A stretch of 64,000 nt of DNA from Paraglomus occultum (GCA_910592205.1 CAJVPJ010000026.1:1-64000), one strand, 5' to 3'. Positions 1 to 13,741 are shown, numbered from the stretch's first letter. The notes: generated by a model from the letters alone, not told the origin. Numbers and translations: made by a program.

Positions 1-376
1 AAGAATTCACCCAGTAAGAATCCTTACCCGTCATCAGTGTGGGCCTTCACGTTGGTCAATGAGCGAGCGGTCGATAAACCGGCGTTGTCGTTGTCAGGCG
101 TCAAGAGTTCGTTGTTCCGAGAACTTGTTTCGTGCCGTATGTGCGTATATAGTGTGCCGATGGATGGTTGTTGTTGTATATTATTAAACTTTGTGTTTGC
201 GCTTTGATGGAGGAAAAGGAGAGAGAGGGGGGGGGGTATATATACGTTAATAGACGCGTGTTCGCGTGTTAGATGACAAATGATGACTCACATCATCAAT
301 TGCGTCATATACATCCTTATAAGTATAAATTATGCAGCAATGGGCGTGAAACGCATGAATATCAGTGTTGTACGTG

Positions 377-790
377 CAGTAAAAAGTTTTTCACTCACAC
401 GGGCGGTCTCATATCACCAATCGCGTTGTTGTTATCTACGTAACAAGGGGCGTAAAAAGTATCGTTATCAGTGTAGTACAGCAGTGAAAAGTTTTTCATC
501 ACCCCCCACAGGCGGTCAGGAGGCAACAATCAATGGGATAATAATCCGCGCGTGCGATTTAATTAAGCTGATCTCTATGATAATAATGTCATTAAATTTA
601 TATTCTCACAGGTAGCGACCAGTGAAAAATTTTTATTAATAAGCCACGCGTATGATTTTAATTAAATTGATCTCTGTGATAGCTTAATGTCGTAATTCTC
701 ACGGGAGCAGTCAGGAGGTAGCGACCAGTGGTTTATCGATAAGCCACGCGTACTATTTTGATCTCTGTATGTCGTAATTCTCACGGGCAG
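377..790. repeat. Degenerate local tandem/dispersed repeat
   Basis: A motif starting CAGTAAAAAGTTTTTCACTC at about 377 recurs with changes at 482 (CAGTGAAAAGTTTTTCATC), about 620, and at 1692-1740, where roughly 43 of 49 bases match the first copy. Overlapping this, a unit of about 75-105 bp carrying GCGACCAGTG, TAAGCCACGCGTA, GATCTCTGT and GTCGTAATTCTCACGGG is seen around 612-715 and 716-788, with a more diverged copy at 520-612. No transposase is linked to it. Confidence 0.6.
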
Positions 791-2355
791 ACTAACCCAT
801 GTATATGATGGAGTTTTGTAGAAATTTCTCGAATGTTTGAAAGGCACATGCCTCTATAGATTTACAAATAGTGTTTTTTTTTATTCAAACCCAAACTCGA
901 CGTAATTTACTAAGACGTATGCAAAAGCCGCGTGTTGCGTCTTCATAACATCCTATTACGTTAAAAAGTTTATGTACAGTTTCTCCCAATGCTGTCGCTA
1001 AGATATAGACGAAATCAATTTGAGTGTTTTGTTGATTTTTTCCAGTACAGCATCATGGCCTTGATGTCGACCTGAAAGTTAAACCGCAAGGTTAATAATT
1101 GTTTTTGAATCAATTTGTCAATTTCAGGCTTTAACCATAGTTTTTGTTCTTCATCAGTTTAATCAATCGGTAAATAGAATGTCGTCGAGCAGACCAATTG
1201 GTGAACTCAAGTATGAAAGTCTGTATCTGCTTCTAAATGTGAAATTCGTTTGATTTGGCATAGATAATTGGACACCAAGGTCAAAAAGGTCATTTTTACA
1301 AACTTGCATCTCATCAGTAAGTTTCTTCTTTCCCTACTACTTTGCCCAAATTTAAAAAGTCTCGAGTCATCCAGTTTAATCAGCTAAACAATTCAGGAAA
1401 ATACTGACATGCCAGTAATGACAGACTATTCGAATCAAATGTACCAAGGTAGATCTTTGTTCCAAGCATCATTGTAAGTAAATATCTGTTTATAACGAAT
1501 TTTAATAAAAAAATCCGGTTACAAGGCTACCACGAAAAGTTGTCAGAGCAGCCTATTTGGTTACTAATTGGTTATAATGAAAAACTTTTACTACAGTCTG
1601 AAAATTCAGCATCGCATCCAACAAATTGTCAGGAAAAGACAACACAACAAATGATTCCGCTGATGAAAGGTGATGGAAGAAAACAATGACCCAGTAAAAA
1701 GTTTTTCACTCCCACGGCGTTCTCATATCATCAATAGCGGATCTGATACGGCAATGTGTGATGCCTCCCTCCGGTCAGTCCCAGCCATCACGAGAAGCGC
1801 TTTCGGCTATATCGTTATCTCAGCTACGACATCCCTATCGTCATTCTCTATATACAATACTACCAAACCAAAAGTAGTAAATATATATAATATAACCGAC
1901 CTAAAACAGTTTAAAAAAGATATTACTGCCGGAACTACGGAAACTACCAACCGAATCTGTATTTCACTACTGCCGCTTTCATTCGAAAAAAAAAGCACGC
2001 CGGCTCATACAATTAATACAAGTACGACCATTCGATCTGAAATCTGTAAGGGCATAGGTCGTAGTATTAGCTGGGACATTGGCAGCAAATAGTAATATCC
2101 TGAACTGTAGTCTTGTCATCGTTCGAGTGACGACCAGTTTGTGACCGCATCGTCATTGCAGGAGTTGGCTTGTTCATAATTTTAGACCGATTAAGAACAT
2201 ATTGCCTGTCATTCTTTTTTCCCATAACCTGCTCATTTACTATTACGTCTTAAATAAATTAGAACGGCACTTGTGACGCGGACACTAATAATATATCTGT
2301 TTCCCGTTTTATGCTATAAAAAAAGATGGTTAATATTGATAGCGATAGTAATGAT

Positions 2356-2463
2356 ATCGCAATCTGACCCCATTCGAAATTGTCTAAATATCACACCGAT
2401 AAGCGACATCTAATCAACATTGTTTATGTTATCAAATTTATTCGAATTGGGTCAGATTGCGAT
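2356..2463. repeat. 108-bp hairpin (MITE-like) element
   Basis: The ends are near-perfect inverted repeats: 2356-2378 and 2441-2463 match at 22 of 23 positions, with outer end ATCGCAATCTGACCC. The centre is AT-rich and non-coding. The size and structure fit a short non-autonomous DNA element; no clear target-site duplication was identified. Confidence 0.65.
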
Positions 2464-5400
2464 TTGGGTCAGAACGTACGCATAGAAAGTCGGCATTGGT
2501 TAATGATTGTGTAAATTAAATGGGATATGGGTAAATTAGAAACTTTTTGTTCGTGTCTCGTAAATTAATGAGCAATCTTTTCTTATAGGTTATAATTTTA
2601 AGACGTAAAAGTATAGACCATGAAAAGTAAAGTGTGTATTGCTGTATATCATACTATGGAGAATAGGAAAATTTAGTAGATTATTATCCGTAATGTGGTG
2701 CATTCGTCAATAAATGCTCACATTAAGATCTACATTTACATTGATTAGTTATAGGATTAGTAAATTAGAGCGCACTACTCGCATTGGTGAGTATATGAAT
2801 GTTTAGAGAGCACTAATCAAAAAATTAGGATTGCCATTCGTGCAACGAGACCACAATTCCATTTCCGCTGTTAGTATCAAGAGCACAATTATTATGCATA
2901 AACAAGCCAAGAACGTAACTTTGGGTTTCCCAGTTTAGGGCGAGAAGAGCGAATGATAGGCGCAAGTTACAAATACTGCAAACCGTACAAACCGTTCAAG
3001 GAACGTTAATCAATTAATAATGATAAACCAAGACAATACAGAAGTGGGACTTGATGAACAATTCCTCGGAAAGTTTTGACGGTTATCAAAAAGGGGATAT
3101 TGTACAGGATCGTCATTTATAAATCGATCTACGAACTCCAATAAAATCATATGAAAGTCTCATTTTCAATTCCACGAGTGTCTCGTAAATTGTCGATAGT
3201 TACAAAAATGACTGCTGTTACGATATCGTATTAAAAATGATACAACACGACAAATTTTATGTTTACGAGTTACCATATATTTTATGAAAAATAAAAAAGG
3301 CAGCACGAATATTAACCAAATTGGTATTTTACAAGAGAGGCAGAACTGCATGCGCCAAGTGTTTTAATATATGAGATGGAAATGCGCAAACATGATGATT
3401 TTTCGTTGCTCAATACGAGGCTTTATTTACAGATTAACCAAATTTTTGACGTGATCGAAAAAGTACTTGTCACTTTTTGACCTCTATAATTACATTTAAT
3501 TTTTCTACTTAAATCTGAAACAATGGCGCATCAACTTTACTTTCAAAAGTCAAGTAACTGATTGAAATGTCTTAGCTATGGTCTGATGTGGTCTGATGAC
3601 TAATTACCGAGTGTAAGACTGTGTGACCTGCTCAATATTGCCTCTTCATCAAACAGCTTTATTGCGATCATTGATTTTTGGTTTGTTTTAGCCAAAAAAA
3701 TTATAATATTACCACAGCCTCATTTCTTTAAAGCCCAATGCTAAATTGTGTTATTACTTACGTACAGTGATAATGAAAATTTTGTAGACGAAAACTTTTA
3801 CCAATAATGACAATGACTAATGCCCTTCGCTTTTGGTTACTGCACTTAATGTGTGACAAAATTGGAAATGTTGGTGTTTATCGTGTACAAGTTGCCTCAA
3901 ATTGGGCAGACGATAAATCTAATATAGTAATAGTAGTGCATCTTCAAAATGCCCGGTATCACTGTTCCAAGACTTTTGCGTCCAACTTTTCCGAAATAGC
4001 AGGAAAGTGTCAATGTCTTTGGTATTTCAGTATAAAAGAAAGTGGCATCACCAACACATTAAACATTATTGGCTACTTTCAATGATATACGAGTAGTGCA
4101 GCAAACGTTTCTCTTCCATGTTATGATTGGTATGACTTTGACCAATTGAAGATCATTCTTAAGAAGAATATCCGAACTTTGGTTGATAGAAACACTCGAT
4201 TCAATCCCATTTTCCAAAAAAAGCTATTATTAGCATATCAAATAAAAGGTTATGGTTTAATAAAGGTGCTTACACAGTACATGGGTTTTGGTAAATAATA
4301 ATAATAATAACGAGAGCGGGATCAACCCGTGAGCGAATACACCGAGTATGCATTCGATTGACGCTCAGTATTTAAATTTTAAACTGTTTGCTTATAAATG
4401 AAAAACATGTACTAGTCAGACATGGTTTAGCAGGATCGTTTAGAACTAGCTGCACGATTACAATTTGAGGATCTGTAGAGTGAAGTGTAAACGGTAAGTT
4501 ATGCACAAGTTGGGATATGATCGTCCAAACTATTTGTGGAAAAATCTTTCATTGTCTTATTCGTCCTGTTACACGTGAAGAAGAACATCTCGGGTTGTTC
4601 GGGACGATTCCCCGAACTATCATTATCTGTGTAGTATCGCTACTGCTATTACCTATGTCATTGAAAGATGTATTGGTTTATCGTCTGCAAACGGTTTAAT
4701 GTCCGATTGGTTGAATCAACTTGTTTGTTTATTGCTGTAACCATGTAGCCACCGAACACGTAACCACATCATTGAATTTTCATGCCAACCATCCAGTAAG
4801 AGTTCAGATTGCCATCTGCGATCTTTTTTTCTGAATTATTGGGTTTGCAATATTTGTGCTCGTGTCTTAAACAATTGAAAGATATCAACCAATGGACGGC
4901 GTTTCATTAATAGAGTTATATAATGGTAATAACATAACTGTACCAATGTGTAAGTGAGTGGTAGTAAGTAATCTGATGACAATTTGAAATCAGAAACGAA
5001 AAGACAAACAAAATCTACTTGGATAAATAATGTTAATTATCACAACGCATATAATTAAATGCGTTTCAAATTTTTTATATTTATCAGAAACTTTATTAAT
5101 CAAGTCACGTAAGTTGACTTAAAATATAATCACTTAAATGTAATCATAATATTATTGACAATATGTATGACTAACCGAGTTGTGTTTTGCTTCTATTTAT
5201 AGTATTCTGTTAGGAAAAGTCCAAAAAATTGTTACGAGTTTTGTCGCACCTGTATGAAACGCATAGCCGAGATTAAATAAAAACAAAATATCGGGATCTA
5301 TCAATTAGCGATTGAGTAACTTTTGTAATCCAGCGTATGTTCTTGGTGCAGTCAAAAGTTGACAAGCAAGTTGATTTAATTTTTCAGCAGCGTCGTTCCT

Positions 5401-6513
5401 GGCCATACATTTTATTCAGTAATTAAGCTAGCGATGACCTTATTGCCAAAATTAATGAAATTGACACAACGAGAGCCAAACAAGAGAGATCGACAAGTTG
5501 CCAAACAACTACGGGTGTACGGACTTTTCTACCCCAGGATTTTACTATCGTTTCACGATTCAGACATTCTCGTTTTCATTTTAATGTGGATTCAATCTTC
5601 TCTCGCATAACGACAATACTATTGTCTTTGTCATCGGCATTAATTAATCGAATGTCATTCAGCCATGCAAACATTTCGCCCGCCAGTATTTCCACTCTTT
5701 TTTACCCCGATAATATGAAACACTGTTTCGGTACTCGAAATGAACGCGCGACAAATAACACAAGTAGAACGTTGCGCTATAATTAAAATCTAGATCGTTG
5801 CTTCGGGCTTATCATTCTTCGGTCATCACCTTCAGCTATTGTTACACGATGATAAAATAATTAGGCAGTTGTTAAAGCATTGTTGTACTGAAACAGCTAT
5901 AGACACTCTTTTTTCTAACTGTCGCCTAATGCGCCTCTAACCAATGCTTATCTCACGAGCAGAAATTTCACATAGTTTAATTTAGACATTGTGCGACAGA
6001 AGTTGAATCACCCTCGCTACTTGTCGATGTTAAAAAGGGGGGGAAGAGGATCAGTTGACGGAATCGGAAATCGTTGTTTCCTATTGATTTCTAATTTCAG
6101 ACAACGCTAAGAGAAAATATGGGCATTAATAGAATAAAATAATCATATATATCCGAATAGGAATTTATTGTTTATTCTAATTTTTATTATTAATAATAGA
6201 CATCATTAATGTAGCGAATAAAACTATTCAACTACCATTTTTACGTCACTCAAGCATATTCTCCAAAAAGGAATAATCATTACATATTTCTCTAAAAGGA
6301 ACAGCCATTGGTGGGGATCGGTATGACAACGACCATGAGTAATATTAGACTCGTACTTTTCTCAGACCTTGAACCCGCTTATAATAACTTCAACTCACAC
6401 GTCCACCCTCCTCTCCTTTCTTGTACAAAATTACCTACTGACCATATACACTTCCTTAGTTTACTCTTAACGATTAAAAAAGCCAAAAAAAAATCAGAGT
6501 CCACAACCCAAAT

Positions 6514-7692
6514 ATGACTAGTTCTGTATTATTTGTAAAGGCCCTATACGACTTTAACTCAAGCGACTCTTCCAGTCTCTCGTTCAGAAGGGACGATATA
6601 ATACAAGTGCTCACGCGCTTGGAATCTGGCTGGTGGGATGGTTTATGTAATGGCGAACGTGGCTGGTTTCCAAGCAACTATGTAACTGCTGTAGAAGACG
6701 ACGATGACTATATAGACGAAGACGATAAGGTAAAGGTTTTATACGAAATCATTGCGAGAAGGAACGCTCTTGGTCGTTGGAGAACTTTATACCAATAAAA
6801 AAGGATTGCAGATTGTCCCATTTGCTGTTGGGTTGGGTGCAAACTGCCTCGGTTGTTTGATTATATCCGTCCTCAACGAGAGAGAGACCAGTATAGTTGA
6901 TATATTAGTGTAACACTGCAAAGACTTTTTACGGCCTAATGTAGTTATAGCAAGACGAGCCTGCACGCACGTTTTTCACTTGTATAAAATCAATTCTTGG
7001 AATTTCACTATTCATATTTCGTTAATATGACCCGATTGAAAATTAACCCGTTTGAGCGATTATTTGCTTTCATTCTCACTAACTCTTATTCATATTCTCA
7101 CTCTAACGTCTCGCTCCCGCTCCTTCTTCCCAGTCTGATTGGGTAGCTCAGCAGACCCCTGATGGTGACGTATTCTATTTTAATCCCCGGACAGGAGAAT
7201 CCGCATGGGAACTCCCGGGTGATGACAATGAGTCGGTCACAACTACACCTTCTGTGCGCGACCCTTCTTCGCCTCACGGTGAAAGTCCCAGTAACGGCCC
7301 TATAAACGGTCACGCTCAACGCTCTAATGAATCCCGTTCCGGATCCATTAGCTCTGTACGGGCACCCTTGCCCGAACACTGGATACGGCAACCTACCGAG
7401 GACGGAAACACTTATTACTATTTGAACACATTAACGAAAGAGGTTAGATGGACTTATCCGGGTGGAGGAAATACTACCGCTTCAAGTGGTTCGGATCCTG
7501 AAGAGAAATTTGACGGTGACATTATCGGAAATGATCCGGCATTAAGAGTAGAGGATGATGCTACCGCTGCTGTCGACGAGGAAAGTGTTGCCAGTTCACA
7601 TGGAAGCAGGCTGAGTACTAGTACTATGGGAACAGTTAGACAACAACAACAACAACAATCACAACAACAACAGCAAGAACAACAAGAAGAAG

Positions 7693-7733
<41 letters not shown>

Positions 7734-10700
7734 GAAGAAGAACAACAACAACAACAACAGCAGCAGCAACAACAACAACAGCAACAACATCAACAAGAGC
7801 CAAAGCAACACCAGGAAGACGTAAACGGAACTGAAACATTACCACCCAATTGGGGCAAGAAATACACTGATACAGGACGTCCATACTACTTTAATGTGAT
7901 AACTGACGAGACCACCTGGAATCTCGAAAATATCGATATGCAAACTGGTCAGTTAATCAATGCATCACAGACGACCGTCGATAATCAGACGGAGAACCGG
8001 GATTGTGATGACCAGAATGATGCAAGAATACCGGCTAAAAAGGCTTCTTCTTCATCTTTGTTTGGGAGCAACGCAAACGAACCGCTTACTTGGGAGTCAC
8101 TCTCGAGTAATGTCTTTCTTGCTATCCATCATTTGGATATGGCAGTGAGAGAATCACAAAAGTATTCCTATACTATATGCACTAATTCTGTCGTAGAGAG
8201 TATTCGTATTATGCTGTATGCATCGGGAACAGTGGAAAAAGAATCACCTACAATTCGTGCAAACCGAAGTTTAAAAATATATCATAGATGTATCATGGCG
8301 TCTCTATCAAAATTAGTACTATCCACCAAGGTGGCATCAGGCGTATGGCCTCCGCCAGATGCAGCTCAGAAAATGAAAAATGATGCTGATGAAGTACTTT
8401 CGGCGGTAAAATCATTTGTTCAGGCTGCTAACCATACTGTCGAAATCAAGAGAGTCGACCCCAAGATACTCGAGAGTCCTGTTGGTGGGGCATGGCGTGG
8501 GAATAACTTGTCTCCAACGCAGAATGGACGATATTATAAAGGGCCTGGTGGTGAAGAGTATGATGGTCAAGCAGCTTCACCTACAGCCATGTTCCCCGGA
8601 CGTTCACTGACACCAGATCTTCTTGCTACGCTTGACCATATTTCTCGCAATGTTAATAAAGCGATTAATCTGCTTTTGTCACATCTTCGCAAGGCTGTAG
8701 ATGCTCCACGTACCAATGCCCCTACGAATGCAACCTTTGCTCCGCAAATGATTTCACAGACTCGTCAAGTTGTTACCCAAGTCGGACAATTTTTATCTCT
8801 GATTGAAGATATTAATCTCGAAGACTTGGACGAGTCAAGCGCAGGGTCAATTAACGAGTTCAAAATTGCCAAGCAAGCGTTATATCATAATGTCGCTGGA
8901 TTGGTTATCTACACTCAATCAGCAACTGACCCATTGGCGCCGCCAAATGCCATGGACCAAGTTTATCTCACGACTACTATTGTTGACAAGTCGGTAAAGG
9001 ATGTGATTATCGCTACTAAATTCCTTATCGAAGAGAAAGACGCTCAGGACCAACAACGGATGCAGAGTACCATGCGGCGAGGTAGTAATACTGTTGACGC
9101 GGCGGTTAAGATGAGCGCTGGCAAAGATTCTCCCGAACTAGTTGGCGAAACGAGTGGTCAAGCTTCGACCAATAATACTATTAGAGCAGAAGTTGGAGCT
9201 GAGCACAAACAATTAGCGTTGGAAACCGTACCAGAAGATGAGGTAGAAAACCAAGCAATACCAAATAATAACTTGTATAACCAAACGGATGAATTTGATG
9301 TGCAGGGACCATCCGGTGAAAGTCCGATTATTGGCGAACCGTTTGCTGTAAGAGTCATGGCTTTGCTATCAAAAGTTATATTCATTTTGAATGATAAATT
9401 TGTATTCTAATCGTAATTTTTCTTCCAACATAGGATCCCACACTTAGTCCAGCGGGAACGAAATCGCCCCGAGACGAAAAACTCATAAGATTTTTCGGCC
9501 ACGATCCCGCACTGGCCGTAACAACACAAAAACGAGAAGAAAAGCCGGACTTTTTGAAATATGATTATGATCAATCCGAGATAGTTTTCAATTTAGAGGG
9601 ACATGTCAAAGGTGGTACTTTAAGAGCTTTAGTTGAAAGACTGACAATGCACGACTTGTTGGACTCGAACTTTATTGCAACATTCTTGTTGACGTATCGA
9701 TCGTTTACGACCACGGAAGAGTTCTTTGAATTACTTGTAAAGCGATTCATGATACAACCACCACCAAACTTGACTCTGGAAGAGAACGAGCTATGGCAAG
9801 AGAAAAAGCAGACGCCGATCAGATTGAGAGTGTTTAATATCATGAAAAGTTGGTTGGAAATATATTATATCGATGAAGCAGATTCACAGTGTTTGGAAAA
9901 GATGAGAGAGTTTGCTAGTACGGTTATGCACGAGCATATGGCTTTTGCAGCTAATAGTTTGATAAAAGTTATTGACAAGCGGGTACGTATATTGAGCTGA
10001 GAGTGCATGCCATTGAAAAAGGGTCATTGAATAGTGGGAGGTTGTTGTTTTTTTTAACACTTTTTCGTAACTTTATAGAAAGAGCAACCGAAAGATGCAA
10101 CTTTCAAGGGATTGGTTCCTAGCACTGCCATTCAGCCGCCGCCTCCAAATCTTCCAAGGAACATGAAGAGGCTTAGATTCGTGGACCTGGACCCGTTGGA
10201 GTTGGCCAGACAGCTGACTCTCATCGAGTCTAAATTATATAATAAGATCCGTCCTGTTGAATGCCTTGGAAAGGCTTGGAGTCGAGAAGAGGGTGGCGAG
10301 ATTGCCGAGAATATCAAGGCAATGATAGTTAATAGTAATCAGGTGTGTACGACGAGAGAGGAAATCGTTTGGATATTGCCACCAGAAATGGATCCATACA
10401 GTGTCTTTCTTTATTAACGTTTCCCCCCCCCCCCCTTTAGATAACTGGATGGGTCGCAGAATCGATATTACATCAATCTGAAATCAAAAAGCGATGCAAC
10501 TTGATAAAACATTTTGTAGCCGTTGCTGAAAAATGCCGAAGTCTAAACAATTTCAATTCACTCACGGCAATTATTTCTGGGCTAAATTCTGCACCTATTC
10601 ATCGTCTCAAGAGAACCTGGGAGATGGTGAATGCTAGAACAATACAGAACCTGGAAGCACTAAACAAAATAATGAATTCGACAAAGAATTTCTTAGACTA

Positions 10701-11234
10701 TCGAGCGCAATTGCACAGCGTTAATCCGCCCTGTGTTCCCTTTTTGGGTATGTATATTTGATAATTGTTTATATCGTCTTTGTTTCTAAATCTTATTACT
10801 CGGATTTTTGACACGGGTGGGATTTTCTTCACTAGGTGTTTATCTTACGGATCTGACATTCATTGAGGATGGTAATCCGAACGTCTTGAAAAAGAATCGA
10901 AACCTAATCAATTTTTCAAAACGAATGAAGACGGCTGAAGTCATTCGCGAAATCCAGCAATACCAAGCTGTGCCTTACCATTTGACTCCCGTGCAAGAGA
11001 TTCAGATCTTTATAAAAAGCCATCTTCAAGATAGTCGTGATGTTGGTGATCTCTATGCTCTGTCTCTGAGCATGGAGCCAAGGTAACTAAGGAATGCTTC
11101 CTTTTGTTGGTACATATCTGTCAATTTATACGTTATAAGCGAGAATCCGGTATTGAGATTCTTTGTTTAATAAACACAGAGAACGTGAAGATGAGAAGAT
11201 TGCAAGACTGTTGCAAGAATCTGGATTTCTGTAA
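6514..11234 (+). CDS. Ras-family guanine nucleotide exchange factor (SH3-WW3-RasGEF)
   Basis: Spliced CDS: 6514-6729, 7134-9347, 9434-9982, 10079-10342, 10441-10747, 10836-11082, 11180-11234 (1283 aa). All junctions are GT-AG and keep frame. Order of domains: SH3 at residues ~5-62 (ALYDF, WW, GWFPSNYV); three WW domains at ~74-103, ~151-181 and ~308-338; a glutamine-rich tract at ~242-293; RasGEF_N at ~858-985 (GGTLRALVERLT, FLLTYRSFTT); and the Cdc25-type catalytic domain at ~1020-1270, with the hallmark NFNSLTAIISGLNS and RLKRTW. Such proteins load GTP on Ras-type GTPases, in fungi usually upstream of cAMP or MAP-kinase signalling. SH3 plus RasGEF is the classical Cdc25/Ste6 layout; three WW domains are less usual. 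The substrate (Ras or another small GTPase) cannot be told from sequence alone. The ATG at 6514 starts directly before the SH3 domain. Confidence 0.93.
7641..7797 (+). repeat. CAA/CAG tract (polyglutamine) in the RasGEF gene
   Basis: The second exon holds an imperfect CAA/CAG trinucleotide run interrupted by GAA codons. It encodes a Gln-rich linker between WW domains 2 and 3. It is likely to vary in length between strains. Confidence 0.9.
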
Positions 11235-12153
11235 CTGATTAAGAGACGTACAATACATGTCCTGTGTGTTTCTGAGAAAAAGGTGTATTTTCGTTTCTGT
11301 AGCCGTAAAAAAATATCTAAATATACTTATTCGATCACTTTGTGTTCTAGATGTACATTAATTAAATTCTTATACAATATTAACACGAATAACATTTATA
11401 TTCAATCTCTACTCTAAAAATTCACTTATTTTATTTTAATTCGAAATATGAAGCTCTTTCCTCTTCATCTCCTGTAAATTATTACGGTGCTCGAAATAAA
11501 ATTCTCATATACTGAGTCGCCTCTATAAATCTATCGTGGAACCCGGTACTAGTACTGTGGAACAGCATAACATCAATAATTGGTTAGCACTTGGTCTTTT
11601 TTGAGTGTGCTTTGTTTAAAAATGTACTTGTTTGTCAGAATAAGCAAGCATAGACGGTTACGTGCCAATATCCGAATTTATCCCACGGGTTTGAAACGTT
11701 CAACGTAAAACAGTAAAGCGTGTAAAGTGTTGTTTAACTGATGTTTCAACTGATGAGAAAAAAGACGTTTGTTTTTGAAACTTTGCAGCGTTGTAAAAAT
11801 TAAAATAAAAAAAAGTGCTATAACAACATCCGTTGTCTATATTAAACATCCCCGGAAAACGTTCACCCCTCAAATATCCTCTTCATAACCTGAATGGGAC
11901 ACAATGTCACATACATGTATAAATACACAAACAATGACTTGGAGTAGAGGATGAGCAGGTCTTCACACTTCTCCATTCTTCTTTGTGAGAGAACATCCTA
12001 AACATTCATTCGTTTTTGCTAATTCAAAGCCGCTGTAATAAGCATCACCCAAATATAATCGACGAGAGCAAGAATCTCAAGATTAAACATCACACACATT
12101 AAACGCAATCTACCAAAAACATATCAACCACACACCACTTTAAAGTCAATCAT
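11235..12153. other. Intergenic between RasGEF and Smr genes
   Basis: Nothing gene-like is seen. The first part should be the RasGEF 3' UTR (an AATAAA lies near 11494); the last part is the promoter and 5' UTR of the Smr-domain gene. Confidence 0.6.
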
Positions 12154-13618
12154 ATGGGTAGTAATACTGCTAACACAGGTTTGGGCAGAGCGACGCATTC
12201 CAAAAAGGAAAGGTTAACGTCCAAGTATAACACAGAACCCAGATTGATTAATATCATGAATAGTACCATAAATACCGAATTGAGCGGCATAACGATTATC
12301 TCTAACAACGATAACAATGACAAGAAGAAGAAAAAGGAGAAGAAAACGGAGAAGCGGAATTTTGATTACAATGAAAGAGAACCTCATCTGCCAACTGTAA
12401 AGAATAGCAATATTCCAAACATTAAATTTGGTAGTGAAGCGACTATTTCTCAAAATCAAAACAAGTTCAAGGACAATGACGAAAATAGACCTGGTCCATC
12501 AAAAATGAAACGTGTTGGTAAGAGAGTGGTTGCCGCTGAGGACTCGAAGCATAATGAAACAAGCGAACCCGGTCCATCGAGTAATCCCGTCATTCGATTG
12601 GATAGCAAGGCGACTGCTTTTGAAGCCAGACCAACCGGTAGCAATGTTACAACGACAAAATTGGGCAAAGCTAAAAAAATCAAGAATGACAAAAAAAATA
12701 AACTAGCCAATATTAGTAATCTCCCGAATGAGAAACCTGGTGGTAAAGCTACCAAGACTGTCAATAAGAAACAGCGGAAATCTAAAAATGGCGGAAAAGA
12801 AAACAAGGAACCCAGGAAAAAACTGGGAAACGTCAAGACGAAGAAGAATAATAAGAAGAATAATAATTATAGAGAAAAGTTAAATATGGATATTGCCGTG
12901 CTTGAACAATTACGGAATCTTGTTACGGTATGCTATTCGGGTGATATATGCATTGCATTGGTATTATAAGATCTTAACAAGAGTTTATTGCGTTAACCAT
13001 TAAATTTTACAGGAATCAGACCTGTGTGACTATCCATTAGCAAAGATGATTCGCCTAGAATCCATTGCTCGCCCATTCCATATGACGCCTCCCCTCTGCG
13101 TCTTAATTGATCTTCATGGATGCAACCGCGTCAAAGCCCAATGTCTCTTGACAGCATTTCAAAGTCTCGAGCCGTCATTAAAATATACACCTCGAGTCAG
13201 ATTCGTCACCGGAACAGCCTCAACCAGAGAACATCCAGCAGTGCTACGACCGCTCTTGATAAAGTTTTTAAACCAGGCTTTTCCATCGCGACAAAAGTGG
13301 GAATCTGCCGCATTCATTGATCTCGAAATTTTGGCAGAAGGCCCAAGTAAGAGTGAAGAGAAAACGCACATGGCTAAGAATGAAAAGGCAAGAGTACAGA
13401 ACAATGACAAGAGTAGCGATGATAATAAAGACATTACCGAGAACAAAGAACCGAGTGTCTTTAGGCCACAGATTGAAAAGAAAAGTTCACAATTGGCGAT
13501 GGATACTGATCCAAAGGATGCTCAGAGAGACAACGTCAAGAAGAATCTTAAAAAATTGGCAACGTTGGTTCGTCGTATATGCAAGTTTGCTACTAAAAAG
13601 TTGCCTGGTGGGCAATAG
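12154..13618 (+). CDS. Lysine-rich protein with a C-terminal Smr domain
   Basis: Two exons, 12154-12927 and 13013-13618, joined in phase 0 through an 85-bp intron, give 459 aa. Residues 1-250 are low complexity and strongly basic (Lys/Asn-rich, several KKNNKKNN-type runs) and look disordered. Residues ~285-365 fit the Smr fold: the DLHG signature at 291-294, a VRFVTG strand-turn at ~320-325 and an LRPLLIKFLNQ helix. Smr domains bind or cut nucleic acid; the invariant DLHG is present, but the usual later G-x-G turn reads TGTAS, so nuclease activity is uncertain. The C-terminal ~90 residues are again charged. The ATG at 12154 is the first in frame. The product is probably a nucleic-acid-binding nuclear or nucleolar protein; no closer function can be given. 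Confidence 0.8.
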
Positions 13619-13631
13619 CGAGGGAAAGTGG

Positions 13632-13692
13632 AGGACGGTAGGGGAAGGTGGGAAAATGTGGGGAAAGTTGGGGAAAGTTGGGGAAAGTTGGG
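13632..13692 (+). repeat. G-rich tandem repeat, potential G-quadruplex, in the 3' UTR
   Basis: Directly after the Smr gene stop, six runs of three or four G are spaced by 3-7 bases, and the unit GGGGAAAGTT is repeated in tandem. On the sense strand this fits an intramolecular G-quadruplex in the mRNA 3' UTR or the DNA. Confidence 0.7.
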
Positions 13693-13741
13693 AGAGTGTG
13701 GTAAGAAATGTCAAAACTCAAAAGTCACTTCTTGGTTTTTA

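Larger units (their letters stand above)
1..6513. other. Gene-poor 5' region
   Basis: No convincing gene is seen in these 6.5 kb. Open frames are short, mostly lack a good ATG and show no recognisable domain. The stretch holds a degenerate local repeat (377-790 with a further copy at 1692-1740) and a 108-bp hairpin element at 2356-2463, listed separately. An open frame at 1673-2092 covers about 139 codons but contains one of the repeat copies and resembles no family I know. Confidence 0.6.

Noticed and set aside
1673-2092. ~139-codon plus-strand frame with ATG
   Set aside because: It starts inside a repeat copy, has Ser/Thr/Ile-rich low-information content, and a frame of this length can arise by chance in a 64-kb window.
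6730-6798. Continuation of the SH3 frame past 6729 as a short stand-alone protein
   Set aside because: A GTAAAG donor at 6730 joins in phase to the WW exon at 7134, giving a full RasGEF; the read-through tail has no meaning.
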